Shown here one piece after another: positions 1 through 12,168 of a stretch of 64,000 bases of DNA. Source of the stretch: Theocolax elegans. Taxonomy: Eukaryota > Arthropoda > Insecta > Hymenoptera > Cerocephalidae. A model generated the notes under the pieces. The model had not been told where the DNA came from. It was given only the letters and a program-made list of their open reading frames with translations, and did not search any database. Made by a program: the position numbers and the translations under genes. Location of the stretch: positions 83,842,594 through 83,906,593 of the forward strand of contig CM047428.1 in assembly GCA_026168455.1 (NCBI GenBank). The letters are read 5' to 3'. The first letter of the stretch is position 1. Every line of letters starts with the position of its first letter.

Positions 1-21
1 TTCTTATATTTTACAACTTAC

Positions 22-3000
22 CATCGGTACCAGTGGTTGGATTCTCCTCGATATACTTTAACCAAGCTTTCTCAATTTGCTGTCTAAACATATCTGGTAA
101 ATCATAAACGTAAGTGGTACCAGCGCTTTGCGCTTGGAATCTCTTGGCCTGCAGATAATCCTTCGTGAGGTACGGTGTCGAAATAGGCAACCCGTGCATA
201 GGACCAGGTCTCCAATTAACATTTGAATTGTTATTCGGTACGTATGACTCGAATCGGATCACTCCAGTCTTTGGATCCGTGGCTTCGCTGTAGAGATGCA
301 AATCGATACTGTAGCCACTGTCGTTAGCAATACACAGTCGCACGTTGGTTGTCGGTTTTCCCGGTGCTGCTCTGATAGTCATTTTGATCTCGGCTTGACG
401 AACCCTTAATTTCCACAACCTCGGACCATATCGCAACACCATGCTCGTGACGCTCTCCTCGATTCTCACGGGATCCATGATAACCGTCGGGACGAAATTT
501 AAGAATATGTGATTACAGTCCGTACGCTTGGCCAACGGATGGGAAAATGCGACCTCCAATTCATCCATAGCCTCGAGCAGTACGCGCTCACCCTCGTTGT
601 GGAGGTAGTCGAAGCTTGCTTCTTTAGTTATCAAGTCTGAGTGGCGGATGATGGAACGAATGAAGAAACGGTAGTCGGTAACCTGCTGGCCTTTGGCCAC
701 TTTTGCCTGACCGAGGTACAAGTGCATCTTCTGATTCGAGGTGGGTAGAGCTTCGAGATCATAAGTGCGCATACGATTTAGTTCAATGTGGAACGCGCAA
801 CCGGGTTCCAAGTGACGGTATATCCTGTCCTCGACGAAGTTATCGCGTTGTCGGAACGTGAAGAATTTCGGGAACTGACGTTTTTTGAGAGCGGCAAAGG
901 TGACTCGCCTGATACCTCTAGCAACGAGCTCATCTCGGTTGTTCGAACACCACTCCCCGAAGAGTCTGGCCATCGTAGCGTCGTCTTGGCTGCCTTCGTC
1001 TTGCACCGCGATGCTCAATATGTGCACGGGTTCCGATTGTTGTTGCTGTTGCTGCTGCTGATCTTGTTGTGGACCGGGCTGGTCGACGTTGATCGATGTA
1101 CTATGACGAGACTCGCTGAGACCGACCGCCTCGACGGCCTCGAGCACCTTAGCCGAAACCGAGCTCGGAGAGGATAGATCCTCGAGCAGATCCAATACCT
1201 CGTCCGCGTATTGAGAGAATTCGGAGAGGTCCTTGAACGCAGCCATTGCACCTGTACGATGATTCACTAACGAGTGGTTCTGTCTATTCGGATGATTCGT
1301 AGGCAACAGGAACTGGAAGTGGACCAACGGTATTTCACCAGATAGTTCGAGGTGTTGAAGACAAGTCAGCTCGTAGCTTATGTACGCTCGACGCACGTAT
1401 ACTTCGAGAGCAGCGTTACAGACCGCTCTGTTCGTATGGTAAAAAAAGTCGTGAAGTATGTCAAAAATGCAGGTCTCGGAGAGAATAAGCTTTTGTAAAT
1501 TTTCCGGATGAAAATCGTGGCCATACATATCGACGGCCGACAAGAAAATTGACTCCATCTGGTTATGCCGTAGTTCGTACGCCGGCTGGTGCGCGGCAAT
1601 CAGCACCTGACGAGCTCGGAGAGCTACGCGACTGTGTTCTTGCCGATTGAGGCTCGTGAGTTCGGTGAGCGTCGAGGCCAGCTCATCGGTGAGTCCGGGC
1701 TCGTTCGCCCACAAATGGTCGACCAGCATCGCCACCAGAACGTTCTTCTTGAGGACTTGGCTATGGCTGAATATCGTTGCGGTCACTTGGGCCACATCGT
1801 CTTTGTACTGTTCAATCAGTGCTGACACGCACTTGTCGTAGTGGCCTTGCTGGAACTGCGACTCGACCGTATAATATTGCCGCAGAAGCTCGTGAACAGC
1901 TGTCTTCATTCGACCGCGGATTCCATTTCGGTACCTCTGCACGAGTTGGACTATCGCCTAGACAAAAGATAAAATTTTACATACCAACGGAAACATTTTA
2001 CTAATCTTCAAAAAACTAGTTGTAATTAAATTATAATGAAAAATGTTAACATACCTGCGTCGTCAAGAAGAAAACGTCTCTTTCGGCGCGCTTCGATAAA
2101 GTGGCGGCATGGCCGTCGATAACAGCTGCGATTTGTTGACTCGGGAATTGAGCCAACACCGACGTAATGTTTCTCTCGTATAAAGTCATTAGTTTACGAA
2201 TTTTCTTCTCAACGCTCAAGGGAATACGACCGGAGATAGTCGCGATCACTTCCTGTAGCTCGAGAAGCGGTAGCGAGGGATCGCGCAAGGAACCCATGAA
2301 CTTCTCAACCAGCTCACGCAGACGAGGTAGGTGGTAGGGCTCGGGTAAACAGTACCCGGCAAGGCTATTTTCCAAAGCTGCTCGATACTTGGCGTGCAAA
2401 TGGTTCAATTTCTCCGGCACTGCCGGGCTGCTCGGTCCCGGGAATCTGCCACCAAAATCTTGAGCTTTGGTCACCAAAGACGGATCGTCGAGTTCGAGAC
2501 GCGCGACCAAGCTGCCGGCTTCGAGCACCGCTCCGGGACGTTTAACGTAAAAGAGAGATCCAGCCTCGGATGCCGTGACGCTCATGACCATTTTCATGAC
2601 TTCGATCTCGGCGTAAGCTTGGCCAGCTTCGACGTGTCCACCATCTTCGACCATGAACCCAATGAGCTTGCCCGCCGACGGGCATCTTAACAACGATGGA
2701 TCGTTATCTTTTTCGAATACGCAAGTTTGGTTACCGATCACGATTCGGTAGCGATCGACCTCTTCCCTCATATAAGTAGTGAAACTAGCGCCATCGAGAG
2801 AGAGCAACAGACCTCCATCCGAGAGTCGGTGCAGTTCGACTTCCTTGTACGAGCCGTTCATCACGAGGAAGTAGCTGTTCGGTCCGGATTTGGCTGCCTG
2901 GACTTTGTATTTGTAACCGTCATTGATAAGTTCGACGTCAACAACGTTGTTCAAGTCGTTGCTAGCTTGAATTTGTCCACGCTCGAGAGCCGCTTGGAAG

Positions 3001-3953
3001 CCACCAAAGGCCGCAGTGATGGTGCGATCCGCGATATGCAGGGCTCCGGACGTGACGGCCAGCAGCACGTCGGGCTTATCGCTTCGCACCCGCTCGGAAA
3101 TAAGAAGATCGAGCCAGGCGGTGTCGATGTTGTTACTCTGGAAGGCCTCGGTCTCGAGGAGCGTGATGAGATATTCGACGGTGGTACGGAAGTCACCTCG
3201 GATGCTCAGCTCCTTAAGGGCAATTACAAGGTTCTCCCGGGCCTGGTTTCGATCCTCGCCCCAGGAGAAACAGTGACCGAACTGAGAGTCCGCAAACTCG
3301 TGGAGACCGCCGGATGCCCCGACCGAGAAATAACCCCATACGTTTTTGGACGAGCGAAAGTTGAGTTCTTGAACTGTACCGCTGCTTGGTTTGAAACCTA
3401 GAATGATTTGTTTATTAACCAAGTGTCCAAGTAAACATATAGCATAAAAGATCTACAAATCCGTGGAACGTACCTTCGTCGGGATTCTCACTGGTGATCC
3501 TAGCTGCGATGACGTGGCCCCACGGCTGAGGTTTATGCCTTGGCTGTTCCAGGTCGATGAAACTGTCACCCCAGGGGCTCTCCCCATAGAGCAGTCGAAT
3601 ATCCTTGATGTGGTGGAGAGGCAGACCCATGGCTATTTGGAGCTGAGCCGCCGGAAGATTGACGTCCGAAACCATCTCGGTACATGGATGCTCGACTTGA
3701 AGTCTGGGATTTAATTCGAGGAAGTAGTAGCGACCCGACGTGTCGTAGAGGTACTCGACTGTCCCGGCGCTCACATATCCGACCATTTTTGCTAACCTAA
3801 CGGCGGCCTGTAAATTCAAGAAAAATTAAATATTTCGTTGAATATTTGAATTTGTATATTATAATGAAAATCCCTGACGGAAAATAGTCCGTACAATTTT
3901 ACCGAAACGTTAATGGATTGTTAATTATTTTTGGTGAATTATTGGAGATAAGA

Positions 3954-3995
<42 letters not shown>

Positions 3996-6900
3996 CATAA
4001 TAAACTAAAAAATAATCTTTTAAAAAACTAGATATACAGTTTTACAGAATTTAATATCTCTTTAATACAATACTGAATAAGAATAAAATTGAAAATAAAA
4101 TAAAAATTTTACTTCACTAATTCATCTTTAAAAGAGCTATGTGTTGTTTGGAAAAATGCTTAAAAAACCTAAATAAAAGATTGAACGAATGTAAATTGAC
4201 GAAAAATACTGATTATTTGTACCAATGTATAAATGTAAAATATAAATGAATGATATAAAGTAATAATCGAAGAAATAGAAACCTTCTCCATCTCCTCGAA
4301 AACTTCTGGTTTGGCAATGACAGCCGGTGCCTCCTCGATGATCTTTTGATGTCTGCGTTGAATCGAGCAGTCTCGACCGAAGAGCGATATGGCGTTCCCG
4401 TAGTTGTCGGCGAGGAGCTGGACTTCCAAATGCCTCGCGCACTTGGCCAGCTTCATAATGAATATAGGAGAGCCGGGGATCTCGGTCTGGACTTGCCTGA
4501 AGAGCGAGGGCAGCTCCTCGGCGTTCTCAACTTTGCGGATACCTTTACCGCCGCCACCCTCACTCGCCTTAACCATGACGGGGAAGCCAATTTTGTTAGC
4601 AGCGGCGAGACACTCCTCCACAGTCGAGACGCAGCCCTTCTTGAACAGCTCCGAGGATATCTTGATCTTCTTGCCGCTGTACTGGGCTTTCAGCTCCGAT
4701 CCGGACCAAGGCAGGGTCGGGACGTCCGCGGTCTGCGCCACGATGCTCGATGCGATCTTGTCACCGAGCGCCCACATGGCTCGTTCGGACGGACCTTCAC
4801 ATTCGCATTCGAAGTAATACGTTAAATAAAACAAACAAATACGAGATACATGCAAATCGAGGAAGGTAGGGTTTAAGACGGAACTAACCAATGAAACAAA
4901 TGTTGTTTTTGTGGAGGAGTTCGGGCAGCTTGGGGTTCTCGGAAGCGTGACCCCAGCCAGCCCAGACCGCCTGGACTTGAGTCCGGATGGCGATGTCGAC
5001 GATGAGCTCGACGTTCGCGTAGTTGTTGTTGTTGGTACCCCCGGGGACCGGAACGTACTGATCCGCCATTTTTATGTATTCGGCGTTGGCCTTGAGGTCC
5101 TCCGGGGTGACCATCACCACGAATCGGACGGCCCGCTCGTTCTTGAACATCTCGTAGGACCATCGTCGTATCGATCTCATACATTTCACAGCCGCTATGC
5201 CGTTGTTGGCGATTAACACCTGCAATCATCGTCAAACGATCGATTACTTTCCTTTCTTTTTCTTTAGACTAGTACAATATTGTAAACAATTACTTAATAT
5301 TTATTATTCCACTTTAATGACATTCAATTGTGGATAGTATTGTGTTCTGCCTGATAATACGACGGACACTTTTGAATAAAGAGTCGTTTTAAAATCATTA
5401 CTATATACTACTTTGTTTTGTTATGAATCAATCAACAAAAGCATTGTATTTGTTTATCACAAAAATTGCATCTATATTCTTTCTTGATCTATAACGTCTG
5501 TTAACTCTGAATTACAAGCAAACATTGTTTTATATTGTTTAAATTATTTTACATTACATTAACTAGATTACAGGGGCTCGTATCCTAATTAAAACGAATT
5601 AGTGACATTAATGCGCTACATCCGGTAAGAAGTCAATATTAAGTTTAAATATACTTTTCGAATAATATTTAATACATTACGAAATCGACGCACCAAACGT
5701 AGGACGTTCATTAACTAATACACGGTAAAATTCTCGTACGCGATAAAACATACTAAGCCAATTGTTACTATCGTAAACAAAGTAATTATCAACCGAATGA
5801 GTAAATAATCGCGTAGGCTCATTAACATTGTACCAATATTTTTGGACACCGTCTCCAACGTATATATTATACGTCCAAACGCGTATATGCGCAACAATAT
5901 TATCGTTATAGTTATATATGTTGTTTTATAAATCACACCGAAATGTAATAAAATTGTATAAATAAAATGTGACAATAAGACATTTGTACGCGCATTTACG
6001 GGTAACGATGACATATCAACGAGTTGTTTATTATTGGGAAAAAACGTTTATTACTCGATAATCTGACAAAAAATGTGCGGAGTTGACGGTTTGATGTATA
6101 CTGTCGTCACATTAGGTACTCATTAACGAGTACGTGTGGACGCTCGCATACACGCACATATACGTATACGGATTCGCGTGTAATGCCACGACGAGGAAAA
6201 GTTTGAGCGTTCTGGGTCTTTTTAGAATGCAACCTTCTCGACTAAATTATTTAACGATGGTAAGCTTTTTGTTATTTACCGTCATCATTATCTCTCTCGC
6301 TCTCGCTCTCTCTCACTTTTTTCCTATACTTGATAGAGCTCGCGAACAAAAAAATAGATCGACGATCGTTAAAATTTTCTTGCGATCAAAGGCGTGTTAT
6401 CAAAAAATAATTAACGTTACGAGTGTACTCGCTAAAGGTACAGCTACTTACAGCCTAGCTAACAAGGTACATCGATCTGTAAAAAAAAAATTTTCTTTGC
6501 TGAGTCACGCCTTGTACGCGTACTAAAACTTGGTTACGATGCAACGCAACTGGTTAATTCACAGCATGCTCGCTCTCGTATGTAATGCACGTATAGTTAA
6601 ATTTTAGAAAAAATTAAAGTATTAAAGTAAAAGTTAAAAAAACAATAGTTTATCACAAAAACGCGTTCTCTTATGGCTTTAATTACTTCGTAAATTTACT
6701 TAATACATATTTTAATTGAGGATTTGTAAAATGTTTAAAAATATCCGCGTCGCGTGTAAGTAAACTATCGCTAACTAAATAAAACGTGTACTATTTTTTC
6801 ATATGAATTTTAGATCAGAAGAAAGATCAAAAAGGATAACAAATTTTAAAAAAATCTAGTAGATTAGAGAGGGATCCCTACATTACCGACGGAGAAAAAG

Positions 6901-7537
6901 AAAAAAAGTGTGCCCTCGAGTAACAGGTGATCCGTATATATGTACGTTTACCTGCAGGTTGTGTTACGAAAGAGTTAAAAATGTACGGTGTACTGACCTT
7001 GTTTATGACACGCGTACCACCAAACCGGTGAACGAATTCCTCGGGCGTCGCGACGGTGAAGTCCTTTTCCAGCTGACGGCTCTGAGTCTGGATCATCACC
7101 GTCCCTTGGGACATGCTCGGCCTGTCAAAACACACAGATGTTTGTCTCTTGAAATATTTGTTCTCGTTGTTTACCTAAATATACTTTTACTCTTTGTGCG
7201 CTAGGTCGTCGAGTGTTTAGTCTCGTCGAGTCGTCGACCCAAAACGTTACGTGAATCACGGCTCATCGCAAGCTAGATTGACATCTATTTAAATTTTAAC
7301 GCAATTGCTGTTTTCGAAACTGCATCGAGAGAACTGTTGCACTAGTGCTAATGAGAGACTCCACATGGTGACTAAACGATAACGAATGCAAAATCGAAAA
7401 ATGACGATTCGATAGAGGAATTTTAACGATCTGTCGACTATGCACCAAAAATCTTGAAGGAATCGAAGCACTTTCTCCAAAATGAACGAGGATAAACGCG
7501 GGCGTGGAGATATTGCGACGAAAGAGTTGTAGCGGTT

Positions 7538-7582
<45 letters not shown>

Positions 7583-7816
7583 AAAATAAAAATAAATTTA
7601 CGTCATGCCATGGTGATTGGCTTCCAAAATTTGATCGGGCACTTCGAGGAGCTTTCTAGTCTCGGGCTGTTCGGGGATCGCCGATGCTTCGAAGCTGTTC
7701 ATCCGCGACAACCCGGCCATGAGATTGTCCGAACTTTTCCAGATCGGATCCTTCTCGCTATTTTCAGCGAGGACGAATCGTTTGATGCGCCTCATGCTTC
7801 CAACGAGCCAGCTCAT
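22..7816 (-). CDS. ACC: Acetyl-CoA carboxylase, 5' part of gene (isoform with proximal first exon)
   Basis: Cytosolic enzyme that carboxylates acetyl-CoA to malonyl-CoA, the committed step of fatty-acid synthesis. Exons read on the minus strand: 7816-7602, 7121-6998, 5219-4889, 4794-4283, 3807-3474, 3397-2055, 1957-22; all phases agree and give 1598 residues. Seen: the biotin carboxylase domain from about residue 114 ([21 protein letters not shown], the glycine-rich ATP-grasp loop [10 protein letters not shown] near 303, [13 protein letters not shown] near 425-440), and the biotin carrier motif EVMKMVM with the biotinyl lysine at about 774 (codon 2592-2594). The start of the central domain follows. 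The last exon ends at 22 with donor GTAAGT, so the rest of the central domain and the carboxyltransferase lie off the left edge (family length is about 2300-2400 residues). The start at 7816 is the first ATG of a reading frame that stays open upstream to 7939, so the true 5' limit is unsure. MSWLVG...[11 protein letters not shown] resembles the RFVV-type N-terminus of fly ACC. Confidence 0.95.
3959..3992. repeat. (TA)n microsatellite in ACC intron
   Basis: About 17 uninterrupted TA units inside the ACC intron 3808-4282. The rest of this 475-base intron is AT-rich with no other visible element. Confidence 0.95.
5220..6997 (-). other. ACC intron, 1.8 kb
   Basis: Separates the exon ending TRVINK (6998) from the exon starting VLIANNG (5219). 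The donor is GTCAGT and the acceptor GATTGCAG. The content is AT-rich; short open frames (for example 6134-6526 plus and 5715-6014 minus) have low-complexity translations and no family resemblance. No RNA gene or mobile element was recognised. Confidence 0.85.
7539..7579. repeat. (AG)n microsatellite beside ACC first exon
   Basis: About 20 AG units, 22 bases downstream (transcript sense) of the donor of the 7602-7816 exon, so within the ACC intron 7122-7601. Read in the transcript it is a long CU tract close to a 5' splice site, a type of sequence bound by pyrimidine-tract proteins. Any splicing role is inference. Confidence 0.9.
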
Positions 7817-8340
7817 CGGTAGACTGAGGCACGCGCGTTCGTTCTTCGCTCTCCAGCCCGCGCGAAAGTTTACCTTGGTCAACCAAGTGTACGTACGTAC
7901 GGTACGAATCCTACCTGACAGGTTTCTCAATATCCCCACTTATCGGTCGACGTGTGGACGCTCCACGTGGGGGACTCGTACGAATCGACGAGATTTAGGA
8001 CGTCAGCTGTTTGGTCAACGGTGCCCCTTCACTATCTCTCACTATCTCTCTCTCCCTCCCTCCCTCTTAAAATCTGTCGAGTCGAGTCTCCAGCCCTCTG
8101 GTCGGGCGCTTTTCACCCCGTCGAATTTCAAGAGTGTACCTTACGAGAAACGGATCCTGCACATTTTCCGTGGGACGTCTCATTCGATTTCGCGACGCAG
8201 TGTTTTTTGAAAAAAGACTGGATGTACCTTGGGAGTTGATGGATGTGCGCTCCGATGAACGAACGAAGAAAACAGCTGCCTCACTTCGGTTTCGTCCGAG
8301 CTTACGTACATTATTGCTCACTTGCGGTTATAGCTAGGTA
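7817..8340 (-). promoter_or_regulatory. Candidate proximal promoter / 5' leader of ACC
   Basis: This stretch is more GC- and CpG-rich than its surroundings and lies just upstream of the ACC start at 7816. It contains a pyrimidine tract at about 8028-8068 and GT-type donors on the minus strand (for example after CCAAG near 7878 and 8226). That fits a transcription start and leader exon for the proximal isoform. No TATA box or initiator could be assigned with certainty. Confidence 0.3.
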
Positions 8341-11300
8341 TACATCATCAAATTTTAAAACTTGTAATTTCAGAGCCGTACTATTTTTCTGACGTTGGTC
8401 CGAACGCTTCACGGCAATTTTATTCGCCGTCTACGTTTGTTAACGTTCTTACCTGCTGACTTGACAAAGCCAACCAAGTGCGCAATACTTTTAAATTTTG
8501 GTAAACCTTGCAAAGCTTATAATTTATTATATTTTTTATAAATCGTTACTTCAAACATTTAAGTACATTCTTTTTATAGAATCTCTAATTGACACTTGTC
8601 TTAGTAGTAAATATACTCAAGAAAACGACTTGAACATTGAAAATTAAAAACTAATTTATGGTTTATCACCAGTTAATATACGGAAAAAACCTGCGTAAAA
8701 ACTACTCAAGTAATTCCAGTAAGTAAATCTTTTTCAAGTAATAATGCCTATGTTATCTACTAAATTTTACTTGATTGAATTATTGTATGAATTGAATATA
8801 TGTAAGTAACTTTTAAACATAATATTTTAAAAACATTGAAATAATTTACTTAGCAAGAATATATATGTACGCGTGTAAATATGTGTATATTCGTGTACAT
8901 GAGACATTGGGACGCTTGTCGTGTGATTATTTTTAATTATATTTTTTATACATATTAATACGTTATATTATTATGATCGATGAGACAGTTTGCAACATAC
9001 TCAGAGAGTGGGGAATGGAATTCTCGACTTCAAAATTCAAAGGTAATTAAAAAACAATCTTTCGAAAATATTTTAAGTTATAAGTACTCAATTGTAATTT
9101 TTAATAAAGTAGTTCAGTAATTTTTTTAAGATATTAAGCATTTTAATAAGTTGTAAGTAAATTTTAAATAATGAAAACTTAATTTTTACTTGAAGTTTTT
9201 TTCCTTGTAATAGCGATCACTCGTTCAGGTATAATTAATGACAAAAATAAACTTTGAAACCAAATAAATAGATAGCTTATTCGCTACGAGGGTTCACCAA
9301 ATTTACATAAATTTTATAACGTTATTTTCTTTATTCTGATTATTTTTTCCCATATTTTTCGACAGACTCACATATCATTTAAAATTACTTCAAAATAATT
9401 GCCAATGTATTTTTTTTTTCGAGTATTTCTATTTATCTGATTGAACAGTGAATCGTATACTTGGTTCTTATAGAAATTTCTGACAGGCCAAGTCGCTATA
9501 GCAAAGACACGTAGATTTAACCGCTCCTATTATATATATCATTATATTCAATAATATGAAATTTAATTAACCCTAAGAAAATTATCTAACATTTTTAAAA
9601 TTGTTTAAGTTTCGCACCAAACTAATTCAGATGATTATTACAAATAAAAAACTGCTCTGGACACATGATTGAACATGTCAGAATTTGAATAACGCGATAT
9701 TAAAAAATAAAGAAATACTAATCAATTGCTTTCAACATCCATCTGTTTTCGGACAGATTACTGCATTTTTCTCTGCAGAGTTCTGCACCAAAAAGTTCCT
9801 TAAATATTTTAATAATATTCACAAGTTACTACTTCAAAGCAAGGCAATCAGAGAAAATAAATTTTTTAGAATATTTTAGATAATAATTTTAATAGTATAT
9901 AGCCACTACTATTCTCTTAAATCACGATTTTTTTAACCCATTTGACCAATTAGATTAAAAGCTATGAGCAATAAAAAAATTTCATTATAAAATATATAAA
10001 CTGCTCAATAACTTTGCTAATAACAAATTTTTTAGATGAAAAAAGATAGAGATCGTTGTTACCATTTAAACTAATTTTTACCAAAATTTCAAGTGGATTG
10101 AAAATGTTTTATCTTCAAAAGATTTAGCCATAGAAAACTCTATTTTTTCGGTTTTTATTTTTTTTATCAAATACTAATTAACAGAATTATCTAAAAGTTT
10201 TACAACATGTAACCAATATAATGTGCTACTACCATGATTTTTCAAAGATATAACAAATAGAAAAAAATAGTTTGTTTAATATCTTTAAAATTAATAGCGA
10301 TAATTTGAAAAATCCGAACACACATACACACGTACGGACATTTTCTAACAGTAATACGTTTTTTAGGCTTTAAACATCTTAAAACATATTTCTAACATGT
10401 TTTGAACAAATCGAAAATTTTACTATTACATTTATTACATCATTTAAATAAAAATGGGAATGACACATTTTGTACACATATATTTAAAAATAAAGTGTCG
10501 ATAGTAATACGCGTTGTTTCCGAAAGATAAAAGAATCAGCGAAAAAATTTGTATTCGCTACTGCTTTACCAACGTCCGACAACAATGGTATAAGTTTGCT
10601 TTATCGGCAAACTTTTTGTTTTTATAACTGTTTTACCAGCTTTCGATAGAAACAATTCACATGTGCGATACACGTTGTATTATGAAACGATATTTTACGT
10701 CACGTTTGATTTCGATATTATAAAAGTTATTTATTATAAAAAATATTTGAAAAAGGATCGATTTAATGGTTTGATTGCGAAATGAAAGCATTAATTTTTC
10801 CACTCGGAACGACAGCGTATATATTAAACGGAAAGTGGTTCCCATCAGTCATAAAATGATTAAACACAATCTCAAAAGAAGGAACGATTTGTTTACATCC
10901 GTGATATCGATATACAGCAAAAAACAACGAAATCATACCCCGATCACTCGGTCGATTCCTGCTTTTTATACACGTGTAAGAATTTTCGTAAGCGCAAAAT
11001 CGAATGCGCGTTCAACTTTTTTCTCTTTCTTCACGCCGGTGACGAGCAGTCGATTAATATTTATTAGAATTTAGGTACATATTACGTGAGCATCGGTGAC
11101 CCCGGAAGTATTTTGTTTTTTTTTCTTTCAACTATAAGCGTTTCCTTAAAATTTGCCACCGAAATGAAATTTGATCGTAAACAATAAATTATCTATCGCG
11201 GTTCCCATGTAATCCGAAAGTGTCGAATTAAAATTACGCAACCAACCTTACACTTTTTTATTAAAATAAATGTTTCATATTACGAATCAAAGAGCCCCCA

Positions 11301-12025
11301 GCTGAAAATATTACGTAAGACGTAAGCTGTCGCTACAATAAACAATCTTGTCTCTTTAAGGTGTATACGCATACAAATAAATCATTTCATTTACTATTTA
11401 CATTAGAAATTAAGGTACATAATTGAACTTTAATTTGTATTTCATCATCAAAGTATTTTAACTTTTCTTACACATTTATTAAATGGTTTAAATTAAAAAA
11501 AATTAATGATAATTTAAAAAAAAAACTTGCGATTTCCAAATTTTTTAATGAAACGAATGCACAACTATTAAACACGATTATCAATATATTGCCATTATAA
11601 GAAAAAAAATTTATATATGGGAATTGATTATCATTGTCATACATCGCTAAATAGAGATTTTCTTTTAACCGAAATGAACATATTCTTTTTAAGTCGACAA
11701 ACGTACGCATCGTTTAGAAAAAAGTGGCGAGTAAAAACATTTTTATGGTAATTTTTATGCAAAACTTGGTTCTGCACAACGCACGACGTCGAATAAGCGA
11801 CGCAAGCTTGACTCCTGAAAAAGTGAGCAAAGATTACTTAATAACTAAATCTATAAATCGGAGGTGATCGGTCGCGCTTCTATATACGCGAATGGATAAC
11901 CTAAATCCCTAAATTGAAAAATAACCTCCAATCATCGTGTAACGGAAACGAAGAAGTAGAAGTGAAAGAAGAAGAGGAAGAAGAAGTAGAAGTAGTAGAA
12001 GAAAAAAAAAGTGCTAGTCATCTAC
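8341..12025. other. AT-rich ACC intronic sequence between alternative first exons
   Basis: Lies between the two alternative ACC first exons, so it is intronic for the distal isoform. It is very AT-rich, with recurring short motifs of the type TTACTTGAA / AAGTAATTTT at about 8640-9200. No open frame here has convincing composition. A GAA/GTA-rich purine tract occupies 11947-12010, next to the donor of the distal exon. Confidence 0.7.
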
Positions 12026-12168
12026 CTGAGGCGTTTGCGTCGCTCGAGAAGCCCGTTCGCATGTTGCTGCTGGTGCTGTTGTTGCTGCTGATCTTGCTGC
12101 TTGTCGCTCGGAAAACTGTCCTCGAGCTCCTCGTCCTCACCCAGGACAAAACTCACCGGCTCCGCCAT
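12026..12168 (-). CDS. ACC: Alternative first coding exon of acetyl-CoA carboxylase
   Basis: ATG at 12168 sits in a strong start context (GAGGCC ATG G) and opens 47 codons beginning MAEPVSFVLGEDEELEDSF. A Gln/His-rich stretch and ERRKRL follow, then donor GTAGAT right after position 12026. The exon ends with two bases (AG) of a codon, the same phase as the 7602-7816 exon. Joining it to the acceptor at 7121 gives an in-frame Arg codon and the sequence [11 protein letters not shown], continuing into the biotin carboxylase domain. Vertebrate ACC1 has a similar acidic start (MDEPSP...). An alternative join to an AG before 7822 would also be in frame but has a poor pyrimidine tract. No transcript evidence is available here; the assignment to ACC rests on phase, strand, the absence of another gene between, and N-terminal resemblance. 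Confidence 0.7.

Noticed and set aside
788..1177. Plus-strand ORF of 129 codons with a Leu run
   Set aside because: Antisense shadow of the ACC exon; the Leu run is the complement of the CAG-coded Gln tract.
2727..3401. 224-codon plus-strand ORF
   Set aside because: Lies entirely antisense to the ACC biotin-carrier exon, whose minus-strand product is unmistakable.
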